Positions 43,563 through 53,135 of a DNA stretch of 64,000 bases are shown here, one piece after another. Below the pieces are notes generated by a model, which saw nothing but the letters and a program-made list of their open reading frames with translations, searched no databases and was not told the DNA's origin. Position numbers and translations under genes: made by a program. How positions within the stretch are numbered: position 1 is the first letter of the stretch; each line of letters opens with the position of its first letter. The stretch covers positions 1 through 64,000 of the forward strand of contig JAJTGG010000005.1 of assembly GCA_021299355.1 (NCBI GenBank). Direction: 5' to 3'. Source of the DNA: Lysobacteraceae bacterium (lineage in GTDB: Bacteria > Pseudomonadota > Gammaproteobacteria > Xanthomonadales > Xanthomonadaceae).

Positions 43563-45506
43563 ATGCTTCAGAATATCCGTGAAAACTCCTCCGGCCCGAT
43601 CGCAAAGCTGATCCTGGTCATGATCATTGCCGTTATGGCATTTTTTGGCTACGAGGGCATGAATCCCCCCGGAGCCGGCAACTATGTGGCCAAAGTGACC
43701 AAGCCCGGCAAGCTGCTTAGCTACGGCGAAGCCTCGGTCGAGGTTTCTGTCGCTGATTACAGCCGCCGCATCGACCAGGTCCGCCAGCAGCAGCGGGAGC
43801 AGCAGGGAGAGGCATTTGATGCCGCCGCTTTCGAAAAGCCGGACAACAAGCGCCGCATCCTCGAGCAGATGATCGATGAGGCCGTTCTGCAGTTGGGTGC
43901 ACAACAGGCAGGTATCCGGATTTCGGATGCTATGATCCGCGACGAGATTCTCAAGATCGATGCCTTCACCGTGGATGGCAAATTTGACCAGTCCCGCTAT
44001 CAGCTGGCCATCCAGCAATTGGGCTATACGCCCACCCAATTCGAGGAACGTATCCGGCAGGATCTGATGACCCGTTTCATCGCCGATGAGTATGTCAGTT
44101 CGGGAATTGCTTCGGACAGCGATGCCATTGCCATGCGAAAGCTGGCTGATCAGAAGCGTGATTTGGGCTATGTCGAAATCCCATTGCCGGCGCTCGACCT
44201 GAATGCCACCGATGCTGAACTGACGGCTTGGTACAACAGCCATAAATCCGATTACCGTACCGAGGAAACCGTCACGGTTGAGTATGTCGAACTCGAACAG
44301 AGCGCCGTCACGACCAACATTAGCATCGATGAGTCGGTTCTGCGTTCGCGTTATGAAGATCAGAAAGCCCAATATGGGTCGCCGGAACAGCGTGTGGCGT
44401 CCCATATTCTTGTTGAAGTTCCGGCCGGCGCATCTGCCGCCGCCGAGGCCGCGGCCAAAGCCAAGGCGCAGGGCTTCGCCAAGCAGGCCCAGGCCAACCC
44501 GGGTAGTTTTGCCGAACTGGCAAAGGGGTCAGATGATCTTGCCAGCAAAGATGCCGGCGGCGATCTCGGTCCGGTCGAGAAAGGCATCTTCGGTGATGCA
44601 TTCGACAAGGCTTTCTTTGCCTTGAAACCTGGCCAAGTCTCCGAGCCGGTCCGGCTCGAGGACGGTTGGCATGTGCTGTACTACCGCGAACTGATTGCCG
44701 GTACCGCCAAGCCCTTTGAAGAAGTCCGTGGCGAAATCGAAGCGGCTTACCTGAGTTCGGAAATCGAGCGGCAGTTCAATGATCTTGCCGGAAAGATGAT
44801 CAATGCTGCGGGCGAAAACGCCAGCTCGCTCGAGCCCGCTGCCAAGGTCGTCGGAAAACCTCTACTGCGGACCGTCGCATTCACCCGTCGGAGCGGCGAG
44901 GGCATTGCCGCCCTAGATCCGGTCCGCAAAGCAGCGTTTTCAGATGAGGTTCTGGTCGAGCGCCGTGTCAGCGATCTGATTGAACTGGAGCCCAACCACG
45001 TGGTTCTGTTGCGTGTGGTCGACCACAAACCCGAAGCCGTACTTCCGTTCGACCAGGTCAGGGATGTGGTGCGTCTCGCCTTTGTCCAGGACCGCGCCGG
45101 CAAATTAGCCGAAAAAGAAGCCAAAGCCCTGTTGGAGCGTTTGAACAAGGGCGAAACCTTGGAGCAGCTTGCCGCATCCCTTTCTCGCCCGGTCATTCCC
45201 GCGCTCGCCGTTGGCCGCCAGGCACCCGTGCCGCAGCTTCAGCCAGTGGTTCAGGAAGCTTTCCGTCTGGCACGTCCGAAAAACGGTGAGCCCGGTGGCG
45301 CCGGCATCGCAAAACTGCCGGACGGAGCATATCTGTTGATGCAGTTGAACGCTGTGAACGAACCGGACCTATCGGCGGTATCGCCTCAGGAACGGAAAGA
45401 AATGACCGGCTATCTCGGTCAGGTCCGTGGCGCCCAGCAGGTCGCTGAATACATCAAGGCGCTGCGCCGCAGCTTCAACGTGGTCATTGCCGAAGACCGT
45501 CTCTGA
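43563..45506 (+). CDS. ppiD: Peptidyl-prolyl isomerase PpiD (SurA-N/parvulin)
   Basis: MLQNIRENSSGPIAKLILVMIIAVMAFFG; parvulin region VASHILVEV...GGDLGPVEKGIFGDAFDKAFFALKPGQVSEPVRLEDGWHVLYY. Confidence 0.93.
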   Translation: MLQNIRENSSGPIAKLILVMIIAVMAFFGYEGMNPPGAGNYVAKVTKPGKLLSYGEASVEVSVADYSRRIDQVRQQQREQQGEAFDAAAFEKPDNKRRILEQMIDEAVLQLGAQQAGIRISDAMIRDEILKIDAFTVDGKFDQSRYQLAIQQLGYTPTQFEERIRQDLMTRFIADEYVSSGIASDSDAIAMRKLADQKRDLGYVEIPLPALDLNATDAELTAWYNSHKSDYRTEETVTVEYVELEQSAVTTNISIDESVLRSRYEDQKAQYGSPEQRVASHILVEVPAGASAAAEAAAKAKAQGFAKQAQANPGSFAELAKGSDDLASKDAGGDLGPVEKGIFGDAFDKAFFALKPGQVSEPVRLEDGWHVLYYRELIAGTAKPFEEVRGEIEAAYLSSEIERQFNDLAGKMINAAGENASSLEPAAKVVGKPLLRTVAFTRRSGEGIAALDPVRKAAFSDEVLVERRVSDLIELEPNHVVLLRVVDHKPEAVLPFDQVRDVVRLAFVQDRAGKLAEKEAKALLERLNKGETLEQLAASLSRPVIPALAVGRQAPVPQLQPVVQEAFRLARPKNGEPGGAGIAKLPDGAYLLMQLNAVNEPDLSAVSPQERKEMTGYLGQVRGAQQVAEYIKALRRSFNVVIAEDRL

Positions 45507-45536
45507 AAATCAGATATCAAATGATGTGGTTTCCTG

Positions 45537-45560
45537 ACGCCCGGCATGCCGGGCGTTTTC
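45537..45560. terminator. Palindromic terminator between ppiD and mltD-like gene
   Basis: ACGCCCGGCATGCCGGGCGTTTTC. Confidence 0.6.
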
Positions 45561-45566
45561 ACGCGT

Positions 45567-46331
45567 TCAATTGCCATTATCCGGCGCCGGTGCAATCGGG
45601 TCGGTATCGGCTTCCAATGGCGTGAATACGGCGTCATTCGGCAGATTGACCCCAAAACTGGCCGGATCGAACATGAAACAGCTCAGCGCCCTGATTTTCT
45701 TCACGTATGCGTAAGTGTGGGGAGCGAGACCGGTGGGTAGACGTTTATCGGCATCCGCCTTGGTCAATCCCTGGCGTCTCAGGCTGCTGCGAAGCCGGCT
45801 GTCGCCGGCATTGTAGGCCATGATGCCGGTTTGCCAATCGTCGAACATGATTTGCAGTTTCTGCAGATAGGACAGTGCCGCATCGGTTGATTGAATGACC
45901 GAGAAGCGTCCGTCTTTCTTGCCACCAATCTGGAGGCCGTAATAGCGGCCGGTTTCCGGCATAATCTGCCAAAGTCCGGTCGGTCCGCCTTTGGCAACGG
46001 CTTTGGGCTGGAAGCGGCTTTCAACAAAGGGAATCAGGGCGTATTCCATCGGCAGGCCACGCTTGCGTGCCTGGTAGCTGACGTGGTCGAGTATCGGTAA
46101 CATCACGATCAACTGCCTTTCAAAACGATCCGGAATATGGATGTATTCCTTCATCCACGTGCTCTTGGCGGCGCTCTCGGTGCAGGACGCCGGATCCAGC
46201 GCACTGCTGATGCGCTGGAATACATCGGTGCCGCTGCGTTGGAAGGCCGCAGGCTTAAGCGCGTCCTGCGCCGCCGCTAATCCGGCAAAGCCTATCCCCA
46301 GGAACAATAGCCATGGCGTAAAGGCGTTCAT
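45567..46331 (-). CDS. mltD: Lytic transglycosylase (MltD-like, SLT domain, no LysM visible)
   Basis: GLPMEYALIPFVESRFQPKAVAKGGPTGLWQIMPETGRYYGL; adjacent to gloB as in E. coli mltD-gloB. Confidence 0.82.
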   Translation of the reverse strand: MNAFTPWLLFLGIGFAGLAAAQDALKPAAFQRSGTDVFQRISSALDPASCTESAAKSTWMKEYIHIPDRFERQLIVMLPILDHVSYQARKRGLPMEYALIPFVESRFQPKAVAKGGPTGLWQIMPETGRYYGLQIGGKKDGRFSVIQSTDAALSYLQKLQIMFDDWQTGIMAYNAGDSRLRSSLRRQGLTKADADKRLPTGLAPHTYAYVKKIRALSCFMFDPASFGVNLPNDAVFTPLEADTDPIAPAPDNGN

Positions 46332-47092
46332 CGGAACTGGTCTTTCCAGGCGCGCAAGGCAGTGAACCGGGCCAGTCGCGATTCCGGCATGAAACCCAGA
46401 TATTGCTTCAGGCCGCTGAGGCTCTCGGGGAAGTCTGTTCGCAGGAACGGATTGCAGGCTTTCTCGATGCCGATTCGGGAGGGTAGGCTCGGCCGCCCGT
46501 GCAGGCGTCTTGCCTGGATGTCCTCAAGCAAGCGGTCACGATCGGGGTTAATCGGTTCGACGGCTGCAGCGAACCGGGCGTTCGATAATGTGTACTCATG
46601 CGTGCAACAGAGCAGGGTATCGTCCGGAAGTTCCGCCAGCCGGTCCAACGAGGCCAGCATCTGTTCGGGGCTTCCTTCGAAAAGCCTGCCGCAACCGAGG
46701 CTGAACAGGGTGTCGCCGCTGAATAGGACGTCCCTATCGGTATAGGCGATGTGGCTACGGGTATGGCCGGGCACCGCCAAGACATGAAATGGCTGGAATC
46801 CCGGGATCTGCAAGACATCACCATTGCTGGCAATGCAGTCGATGCCGGGAATACGATCCTCCTCCGGCCCGAAGACGGCGCCGGTGAAGGTGCCCCGCAG
46901 AGCGCTCAGACCGCCGATATGATCGTTATGGTGGTGGGTGATGAAGATCGCCTCGATGCGTAGTCCGTTGGCAACCGCGCCAAGCACTGGGCCGGCGTCG
47001 CCCGGATCGACCACGATGCTGGCCCCTTCGCTGCCACGGTAGCACCAGATGTAGTTGTCTTCGAAAGCAGGCAAGGCTTGCAGGACTGTCAT
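46328..47092 (-). CDS. gloB: Hydroxyacylglutathione hydrolase (glyoxalase II)
   Basis: LPAFEDNYIWCY...FITHHHNDHIGG...GHTRSHIAY...LFSLGCGRLFEG...CTHEYTLSN. Confidence 0.95.
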   Translation of the reverse strand: MTVLQALPAFEDNYIWCYRGSEGASIVVDPGDAGPVLGAVANGLRIEAIFITHHHNDHIGGLSALRGTFTGAVFGPEEDRIPGIDCIASNGDVLQIPGFQPFHVLAVPGHTRSHIAYTDRDVLFSGDTLFSLGCGRLFEGSPEQMLASLDRLAELPDDTLLCCTHEYTLSNARFAAAVEPINPDRDRLLEDIQARRLHGRPSLPSRIGIEKACNPFLRTDFPESLSGLKQYLGFMPESRLARFTALRAWKDQFR

Positions 47093-47152
47093 GGAAGGTG
47101 ACCGTGGCCGTCATTTGACGCACAATAGGCTTAGTTTAAACGGTGTCGGCGC

Positions 47153-47764
47153 ATGACGGGCGAAAACAACTGGTTCGAGACCGACAAAGGCCAGATGCTG
47201 GCTGCTGAAAGTGTTTCAGCCTGCGCTTCCTGGTTGTGGCCACTTTGCGGCCATAACGCATTGGTGCTGCAGCCCTGCGCACAGGGATTGGCATTGCCCG
47301 CTTTGCAGTGTGAGCCCGTCTACCAGGTTCAGCGCGCGCGCGGGCGGTTTTACGGCGATATCATCGCCGAAGACGCCCGATTGCCCCTGGTCAATGAATG
47401 TATGGCATTGGTACTTGCGGCATTCGTCCTGGAGACGGCAACAGATCCCGGCTCGCTCATTGCCGAATGTGCGCGAACGCTGGTCCCGGAGGGGCATTTC
47501 GCGCTGTTGACCCTGAATCCGTTTGCACCTGTGCGGCTGACTGGCGTCTGGTCGGACATGCATCTCGCAACAGCCGCGACATGGTCGGCAAAACTGAGTG
47601 AGGCCGGACTTGATCTCATCCGCCATGAAAGGCTCGGCAATGCTCGACCGCGGGCGCTGTGTTCGGTAAACTTTCTGCTGTTGCGGAAACGTAAAGCCGC
47701 ACTGACCCCGTTGCGGAAAAATGCCTCAGCCGTCGCTCTGGCACGGGAACGAACACCGACATGA
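47153..47764 (+). CDS. yafS: SAM methyltransferase-like protein (YafS position) with degenerate motif I
   Basis: W..T..GQ start, [33 protein letters not shown]; gloB/yafS/rnhA/dnaQ gene order. Confidence 0.7.
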   Translation: MTGENNWFETDKGQMLAAESVSACASWLWPLCGHNALVLQPCAQGLALPALQCEPVYQVQRARGRFYGDIIAEDARLPLVNECMALVLAAFVLETATDPGSLIAECARTLVPEGHFALLTLNPFAPVRLTGVWSDMHLATAATWSAKLSEAGLDLIRHERLGNARPRALCSVNFLLLRKRKAALTPLRKNASAVALARERTPT

Positions 47765-47784
47765 AAGATGCCATTGCCAACATG

Positions 47785-48216
47785 CCCCATATCGAAATCC
47801 ATACGGACGGCGCCTGCTCCGGCAATCCCGGGCCGGGCGGTTGGGGCGCATTGCTCCGATACGGACAGACCGAAAAGGAGATGTCCGGCGGAGAGTCCCA
47901 CACCACCAATAACCGCATGGAGCTGCTCGGTGCCATCTGCGCACTGGAGTCGCTGAACCGGCATTGCCGGGTCGATCTGTACACGGATTCGCAATACGTG
48001 CAAAAGGGCATTACCGAATGGCTGCCGGGCTGGATCAAGCGCGGCTGGAAGAACGCCAAGGGCGAGCCGGTCAAGAATCAGGATCTGTGGCAGCGTCTGC
48101 ACGAGGCCAATTCGAGACACAAGGTGCATTGGCATTGGGTCAAGGGTCATGCCGGCCATGCTGAAAACGAGCGTGTCGACGGCCTGGCGCGTCTTGCCGC
48201 TGAAAGCTTCAAATAG
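47785..48216 (+). CDS. rnhA: Ribonuclease HI
   Basis: [25 protein letters not shown]...[15 protein letters not shown]...[10 protein letters not shown]; alternative start 47761. Confidence 0.97.
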   Translation, partial: PHIEIHTDGACSGNPGPGGWGALLRYGQTEKEMSGGESHTTNNRMELLGAICALESLNRHCRVDLYTDSQYVQKGITEWLPGWIKRGWKNAKGEPVKNQDLWQRLHEANSRHKVHWHWVKGHAGHAENERVDGLARLAAESFK

Positions 48217-48224
48217 GAAAATTT

Positions 48225-48920
48225 ATGCGACAGATTGTTCTCGATACCGAAACCACCGGGCTTTCCTGGGAGAAGGGCAACCGGGTTGTCGAAATCGGCT
48301 GTATTGAACTGATCAATCGGCGGCCCAGCGGAAGAACGTATCAGCAGTACCTGAATCCGGGGCGTGAGATGGAGCCTGGCGCAGCCGAGGTCACCGGCCT
48401 GACCTTGGATTTTCTGGCCGATAAGCCGCGTTTCGGAGATGTGGTACAGGAATTCCTTGATTTCATCGCCGGTGCTGAACTGGTCATCCATAATGCCGAA
48501 TTCGATGTCGGCTTCCTGAATTATGAGCTGGGCCTGCTCGGTATCGCCTATGGCCGCATCGACCGTCATGCCGGAGTGCTCGATACCCTGAAGATGGCGC
48601 GTGAGTTGTATCCCGGCCAGCGCAATTCCCTGGATGCGCTTTGTAAACGTCTCGGTGTCGATAATAAGCACCGGCAGCTGCATGGCGCGCTCTTGGATGC
48701 GGAATTGCTGGCCGATGTCTATCTGGCCATGACCTCGGGCCAAACCGGTTTCGGCTTCGACGAAGCCGCTCCGGAAAGCGATGTGACGGCATCGGAGCTT
48801 ATTGTCACGGTGACTTCCTCGTCAGTAGTTCTGCATGCCACTGCGCAGGAGATCGAGGCCCATCGGGCCCGCATTCGGAAAATTGCGGATAAGTCTGGAA
48901 AGTCGCTCTGGCTCGACTAG
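48225..48920 (+). CDS. dnaQ: DNA polymerase III epsilon subunit
   Basis: RQIVLDTETTGLSWEKGNRVVEIGCIEL...VIHNAEFDVGFLN...HGALLDAELLADVYLAMTSGQ. Confidence 0.97.
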   Translation: MRQIVLDTETTGLSWEKGNRVVEIGCIELINRRPSGRTYQQYLNPGREMEPGAAEVTGLTLDFLADKPRFGDVVQEFLDFIAGAELVIHNAEFDVGFLNYELGLLGIAYGRIDRHAGVLDTLKMARELYPGQRNSLDALCKRLGVDNKHRQLHGALLDAELLADVYLAMTSGQTGFGFDEAAPESDVTASELIVTVTSSSVVLHATAQEIEAHRARIRKIADKSGKSLWLD

Positions 48921-49579
48921 GCCCTGCGCAGGAGTAGGGCGGTCAGATTGTTGACGGCCTCGCCCCGCAGGGCATGCATCAGCAGAATCTCAACCGACTC
49001 CTGGGCGCTGAGGCGGGGATCGCACAGGCTGGTTTCCAGCTCAGGCTCGGAGCAGGCTTCCAGCACTCCATCGGTGCAGAAAAGCACCGATTCCCCGCGT
49101 TTCAGGGTGATGCCTGTCTCAGAAATGCAGAGTTTATCGGTTGCAGTAACGCCAAGCGCCTGAATCGCGTTTCCCGCTCCGCTTTTCAGGACGCCTTTGC
49201 TCTCGGCATCGGACTGGATGCGGCGATACTGCCTGCCGTCTGAAAACAGCACGGTACAGGTGCCGACCCAGGCCAAATCCAGAAAGCCATCGGAAAAGCG
49301 GGCAGCGATGGCGCTTGCGCCACTTGGAGATAAGCTTTGCTGCGGACGCTGAATGCGCAGCGCCTGGCCGGTATTGCGCAGCGCATCGGCCGGGCTTTCA
49401 CCCTGCTGCAGCGCCTTACGTACGTGATCCCGAACGAAGGCGGCGGCGACATCACCGGCATCCGGTCCGCCCATGCCATCGACAAGCACGGCCAGTCCGG
49501 CGCACGCATCAAGATCGTAGGTGTCTTCGTTCAGCAGGCGTTTCCTGCCGGGATGGCTGATTTGGCCGATTTCAAACAT
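48917..49579 (-). CDS. PP2C-family serine/threonine phosphatase
   Basis: MFEIGQISHPGRKRLLNEDTYDLDACAGLAVLVDGMGGPDAGDVAAAFV; CTDGVLE; DNLTALL-like NNLTALLLR. Confidence 0.88.
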   Translation of the reverse strand: MFEIGQISHPGRKRLLNEDTYDLDACAGLAVLVDGMGGPDAGDVAAAFVRDHVRKALQQGESPADALRNTGQALRIQRPQQSLSPSGASAIAARFSDGFLDLAWVGTCTVLFSDGRQYRRIQSDAESKGVLKSGAGNAIQALGVTATDKLCISETGITLKRGESVLFCTDGVLEACSEPELETSLCDPRLSAQESVEILLMHALRGEAVNNLTALLLRRA

Positions 49580-49692
49580 GGTGAAAATGGCGATTGGTCA
49601 TGCTGTCATTATGAACGGTTATGGCCATTTTGGGATAAACGGATAGCCAAAATGCGGCTGAAAACGCTATAATCGCCTCCTACCATTACGCC

Positions 49693-49782
<90 letters not shown>

Positions 49783-49790
49783 GTAGTCCC

Positions 49791-49815
49791 AAAACCCCTG
49801 CATGCAGGGGTTTTT
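49791..49815. terminator. Bidirectional terminator
   Basis: AAAACCCCTGCATGCAGGGGTTTTT. Confidence 0.8.
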
Positions 49816-50603
49816 CATTCATGGGGCAAGTGGAGCGGCGGGCGGGATTCCACCAGATGCGCCAGCTGCTCGTCTATCCAGGTGATGAGTTGAAGCATTT
49901 CTTCCGAACCGGCCTGCATCTGGATTTTCTTTTCCAGTGCCAATGCCAGCTTCGACAGGGTAACCAGACCGATGGTCGCCGACGAACCTTTTAGGGCATG
50001 CACAAGATTGGCCATGCCCGTGTAGTCGCCTTTGGCAAGCAGGCTCTGCAACTGCAGACTGTCATCGCGATGGCAGGTGATGAAAGCCTCGCGGGCACGT
50101 GCCAGATGATCGGCATTACCTGGGAACCGAGTTCCGACTTCCGTTCTAGAAGACTTATCGATGGTTCTGGCATCGCCTTCGGGTCTGCCGCTCGGCTGCA
50201 GCCAGCGTGTCAGGCAGCTCCAGAGTTCATCAGCATCCATCGGCTTAGCGAGAAAGTCGTTCATGCCCGCATTCAAACAGGCAGTCTGGTCAGCATGGCT
50301 GGTCGCGGCCGAAAGCCCGACAATCGGCTTATTGAAACCGGACTTTCGAATATGACGGACCGCTTCGATGCCATTCATGTCGGGCATCCGGACGTCCATC
50401 AATACAAGATCGGGATCGGTGGCAGCGAGTACGGAGCAGGCTTCTCCGCCGGTGCCGGCGAGAACCACTTCGATGCCTGCCATCGTCAGCCATTGGCTGA
50501 TGATGGTCCGGTTGAAAGCATTGTCCTCCGCGACCAGGATGCGGCAGCCACGGAATTCCTGGGGAATTAATATGGGTGGCATGGATGATTCGGTGGAGGT
50601 CAT
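49815..50603 (-). CDS. Orphan response-regulator receiver plus HPt domain protein
   Basis: CRILVAEDNAFNRTIISQWL...DLVLMDVRMPDMNGIEAVRHIRK...FLAKPMDADELWSCL; HPt motif LVHALKGSSATIGL; ATG at 50603 preferred over GTG at 50630. Confidence 0.85.
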   Translation of the reverse strand: MTSTESSMPPILIPQEFRGCRILVAEDNAFNRTIISQWLTMAGIEVVLAGTGGEACSVLAATDPDLVLMDVRMPDMNGIEAVRHIRKSGFNKPIVGLSAATSHADQTACLNAGMNDFLAKPMDADELWSCLTRWLQPSGRPEGDARTIDKSSRTEVGTRFPGNADHLARAREAFITCHRDDSLQLQSLLAKGDYTGMANLVHALKGSSATIGLVTLSKLALALEKKIQMQAGSEEMLQLITWIDEQLAHLVESRPPLHLPHE

Positions 50604-50719
50604 GTCAGGGATTTCATCTGATTCTAGCACGGCCGCATCCGCCTACTGAGGGCTTGTAGGTCATGGATTTTGCATTACAATGGTGGAGGGGGCCATACAC
50701 GGCGCGTTTCGAACCAAGC

Positions 50720-51400
50720 ATGCATATTGGGATTCTTGAAGACGAGATCACGCAACAGGAAATGTACCGCCTGTGGTTCAGCGCGGCCGGATTCAGCTGC
50801 GACTGTTTCGCGACCGTACAGACATTCACCGAAAGCTTGCGGAGCCAGAAGTACGACATCTTGATTATCGACTGGATGGTTCCGGACGGGAACGGCATCT
50901 ATGTGCTCGCCTGGGTTCGAGAAAACATCGGCTGGGATATCCCGGTGATTTTCATCACGGCGAAGGACGCCGAACCGGACATCGTATCCGCACTCAAGGC
51001 CGGGGCCGATGACTATCTCGTCAAGCCGCCGAAGAGGCTTGAATTGATGGCCCGTATCGAATCGCTGGCCCGTCGCGCCAAGCCGGCACAGATCCTTAAT
51101 TTCGGTGATTACCGTGTCGATCGCGACCGGCGCTGCATCGAGGTCGATGGCAAAGTAGTCGAGCTGACCCAGAAAGAATTCGAATTGGTCTGTCATATGT
51201 TCCAGAGCCCCGGCGTCCTGCTGTCGCGGGTTTCCCTGCTGGAAAAGCTTTGGGGCCTGAATGCCGAGGTCGATACCCGTACCATCGATACCCATGTCAG
51301 CCGCATCCGGCGCAAGCTCGATATCGGCCCTAAGCACGGCTGGCAAATATTCCCGGTCTATGGCTGGGGCTATCGCATCGAAAAGATCGATAAAGCCTAG
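50720..51400 (+). CDS. OmpR/PhoB-family response regulator
   Basis: MHIGILEDEITQQEMYRLWF...DILIIDWMVPDGNG...DDYLVKPPKRLEL; winged-helix LTQKEFELVCHMFQSPGVLLSRVSLLEKLWG...VSRIRRKL...YGWGYRIE. Confidence 0.92.
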   Translation: MHIGILEDEITQQEMYRLWFSAAGFSCDCFATVQTFTESLRSQKYDILIIDWMVPDGNGIYVLAWVRENIGWDIPVIFITAKDAEPDIVSALKAGADDYLVKPPKRLELMARIESLARRAKPAQILNFGDYRVDRDRRCIEVDGKVVELTQKEFELVCHMFQSPGVLLSRVSLLEKLWGLNAEVDTRTIDTHVSRIRRKLDIGPKHGWQIFPVYGWGYRIEKIDKA

Positions 51401-51447
51401 AAGTGATTGTCGGTATATACTCAATCGACTGGGTCCGATAGCTGTCC

Positions 51448-51657
51448 TTATTTTAATCTGAAAACGACGACGGCTAACCCCGCGAACAACATAAAGCTAA
51501 ACAATTTCAATGACATTGCCGCATTCATTTTTCCTGCGTCGAATTTATACTGGGCAAAATCTGGACATTTGCTAACCGATTCATACTCTTGTTTGATAGG
51601 CGTCGTAAAGGGTCTGTATCCGGGATCCCAGCTTAGACTATAATCCAACAACCTCAA
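51448..51657 (-). CDS. Speculative small membrane protein ORF in AT-rich gap (TTG start, or ATG of MNAAMSLKLFSF...)
   Basis: C-terminus MNAAMSLKLFSFMLFAGLAVVVFRLK* is one hydrophobic segment; no strong RBS seen. Confidence 0.2.
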   Translation of the reverse strand: MRLLDYSLSWDPGYRPFTTPIKQEYESVSKCPDFAQYKFDAGKMNAAMSLKLFSFMLFAGLAVVVFRLK

Positions 51658-51674
51658 TTGCTTATGAGTGTCAC

Positions 51675-52073
51675 ATGTCCGAAATCCTTGCCCCCGTCTC
51701 GTTTGGTGAACTGCTCGATAAGGTGACGATTCTGCAGATCAAATCCGAACGCATGAGCGATGTGGTCAAAGTCGCCAATGTCCGCAAGGAATTGAGCGCG
51801 CTGGAACGGACATGGGCAGCACATCCGGCCTCAGGCACTGACATCAATGACCTGATGGGCCAGCTCAAGGCCGTCAACGAACGCCTCTGGGTCATCGAAG
51901 ACGACATCCGGATCCTGGAAAAAGCCCAACGTTTCGATGCCGAGTTCATCCGACTGGCGCGCGCGGTTTATTTCGAGAATGATGAGCGCGCACGGATCAA
52001 GAAGGACATCAATCTGGCGCTGGGTTCGGCCTATGTGGAAGAAAAGTCCTATCAGGACTACCGGAATCCCTGA
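51675..52073 (+). CDS. DUF6165 family protein (LPS-locus associated)
   Basis: MSEILAPVSFGELLDKVTILQIKSERMSDVVKVANVRKELSALERTW; next to a GT9 gene. Confidence 0.75.
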   Translation: MSEILAPVSFGELLDKVTILQIKSERMSDVVKVANVRKELSALERTWAAHPASGTDINDLMGQLKAVNERLWVIEDDIRILEKAQRFDAEFIRLARAVYFENDERARIKKDINLALGSAYVEEKSYQDYRNP

Positions 52074-53092
52074 GATCTGCCCTGATCGGCGCAATAGCGT
52101 TCGAAGCGGGCGATGACATCGGTCACTTCGATCAAGTCCATCACCCCCGGAAATTCGACACGTTTGCCCCAGGACAGGGCGGCGGCCGGCTTGTCCAGAA
52201 AGCGGATGGCCGCATCCGGATAACGGTTGACCGTGTAACGCAGGTCCGAATAGGGGCCCGATCGGGTGGCATCGGTGCAGGCATAAAGCCCCAGCACCTT
52301 GCTACCCATGGCATTGGCCATTTGTGCCGGCCCGGAATCCGGGGTCATCACCAGGTCGGCGCGGGCCAGCAGAGCCAGCAACTGTTTCAGGGTATCTTTG
52401 CCGATCAGATCGATGGGTTTTTCCGGCATGGCGGCGATGATGGCATCGCCCATGTCGCGTTCGAGCTTGCTGCGGCCTCCGCATAAAACCACCTGCCAGC
52501 CTTTTCCGAGGGCATGCGTGGCCACTGCCGCGTAACGTTCGGGCAGCCAGTTGCGCAACGCATGGCTTGAGCAGGGTGAAATCAGCAGTGTGGGTTTGCC
52601 GGCCGGCCATTGTTCTGCGGCCCAGGCATGTGCTTCCGCCGGAACTGGCAGATTCCAACACGCCTCGGTTTGACGAAAACCCAATGGTTCGGTGAACAGG
52701 CCGAATACATCGAGCACATGGTGTCCGTCATGACGGATGCGTTCGTTGACGAACAGGCCATGGCCTTCCTTGGCCCGTTCACGGTTATAGCCGATTCGAC
52801 GCTTTGCTGAAATCACTGCAGACACCAGATTCGCGCGCAGAGCCAGCTGCATCTGCAGCAGCACATCGAAACGTCGGCCATCCAGCGCGTGTGTCAGGTC
52901 TTTCAGGCCCTGCAGGCCGGCTTTCTTGTCGAAGGCAATCAGCTCGACGCCGTCAAGGCCTTCCATCAGCTTCGCCTCGCCCTTGCCGAGAATCCAGGTA
53001 ATCTTGGCTTCCGGGAGGTTCTTCTGCAGGGTGCGGATCAGCGGCAGGACATGGGTTGCATCACCGAGCGCCGATAATCGCAAAATGCACAT
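52058..53092 (-). CDS. Glycosyltransferase family 9 (heptosyltransferase)
   Basis: MCILRLSALGDATHVLPLIRTLQKNLPEAKITWI...SPCSSHALRNWLPERYAAVA...PDSGPAQMANAMG; ATG at 53092. Confidence 0.92.
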   Translation of the reverse strand: MCILRLSALGDATHVLPLIRTLQKNLPEAKITWILGKGEAKLMEGLDGVELIAFDKKAGLQGLKDLTHALDGRRFDVLLQMQLALRANLVSAVISAKRRIGYNRERAKEGHGLFVNERIRHDGHHVLDVFGLFTEPLGFRQTEACWNLPVPAEAHAWAAEQWPAGKPTLLISPCSSHALRNWLPERYAAVATHALGKGWQVVLCGGRSKLERDMGDAIIAAMPEKPIDLIGKDTLKQLLALLARADLVMTPDSGPAQMANAMGSKVLGLYACTDATRSGPYSDLRYTVNRYPDAAIRFLDKPAAALSWGKRVEFPGVMDLIEVTDVIARFERYCADQGRSQGFR

Positions 53093-53135
53093 AGTTTTTA
53101 CGGCAACACCTGGGTTCACTTGGTACACTCTTGTA

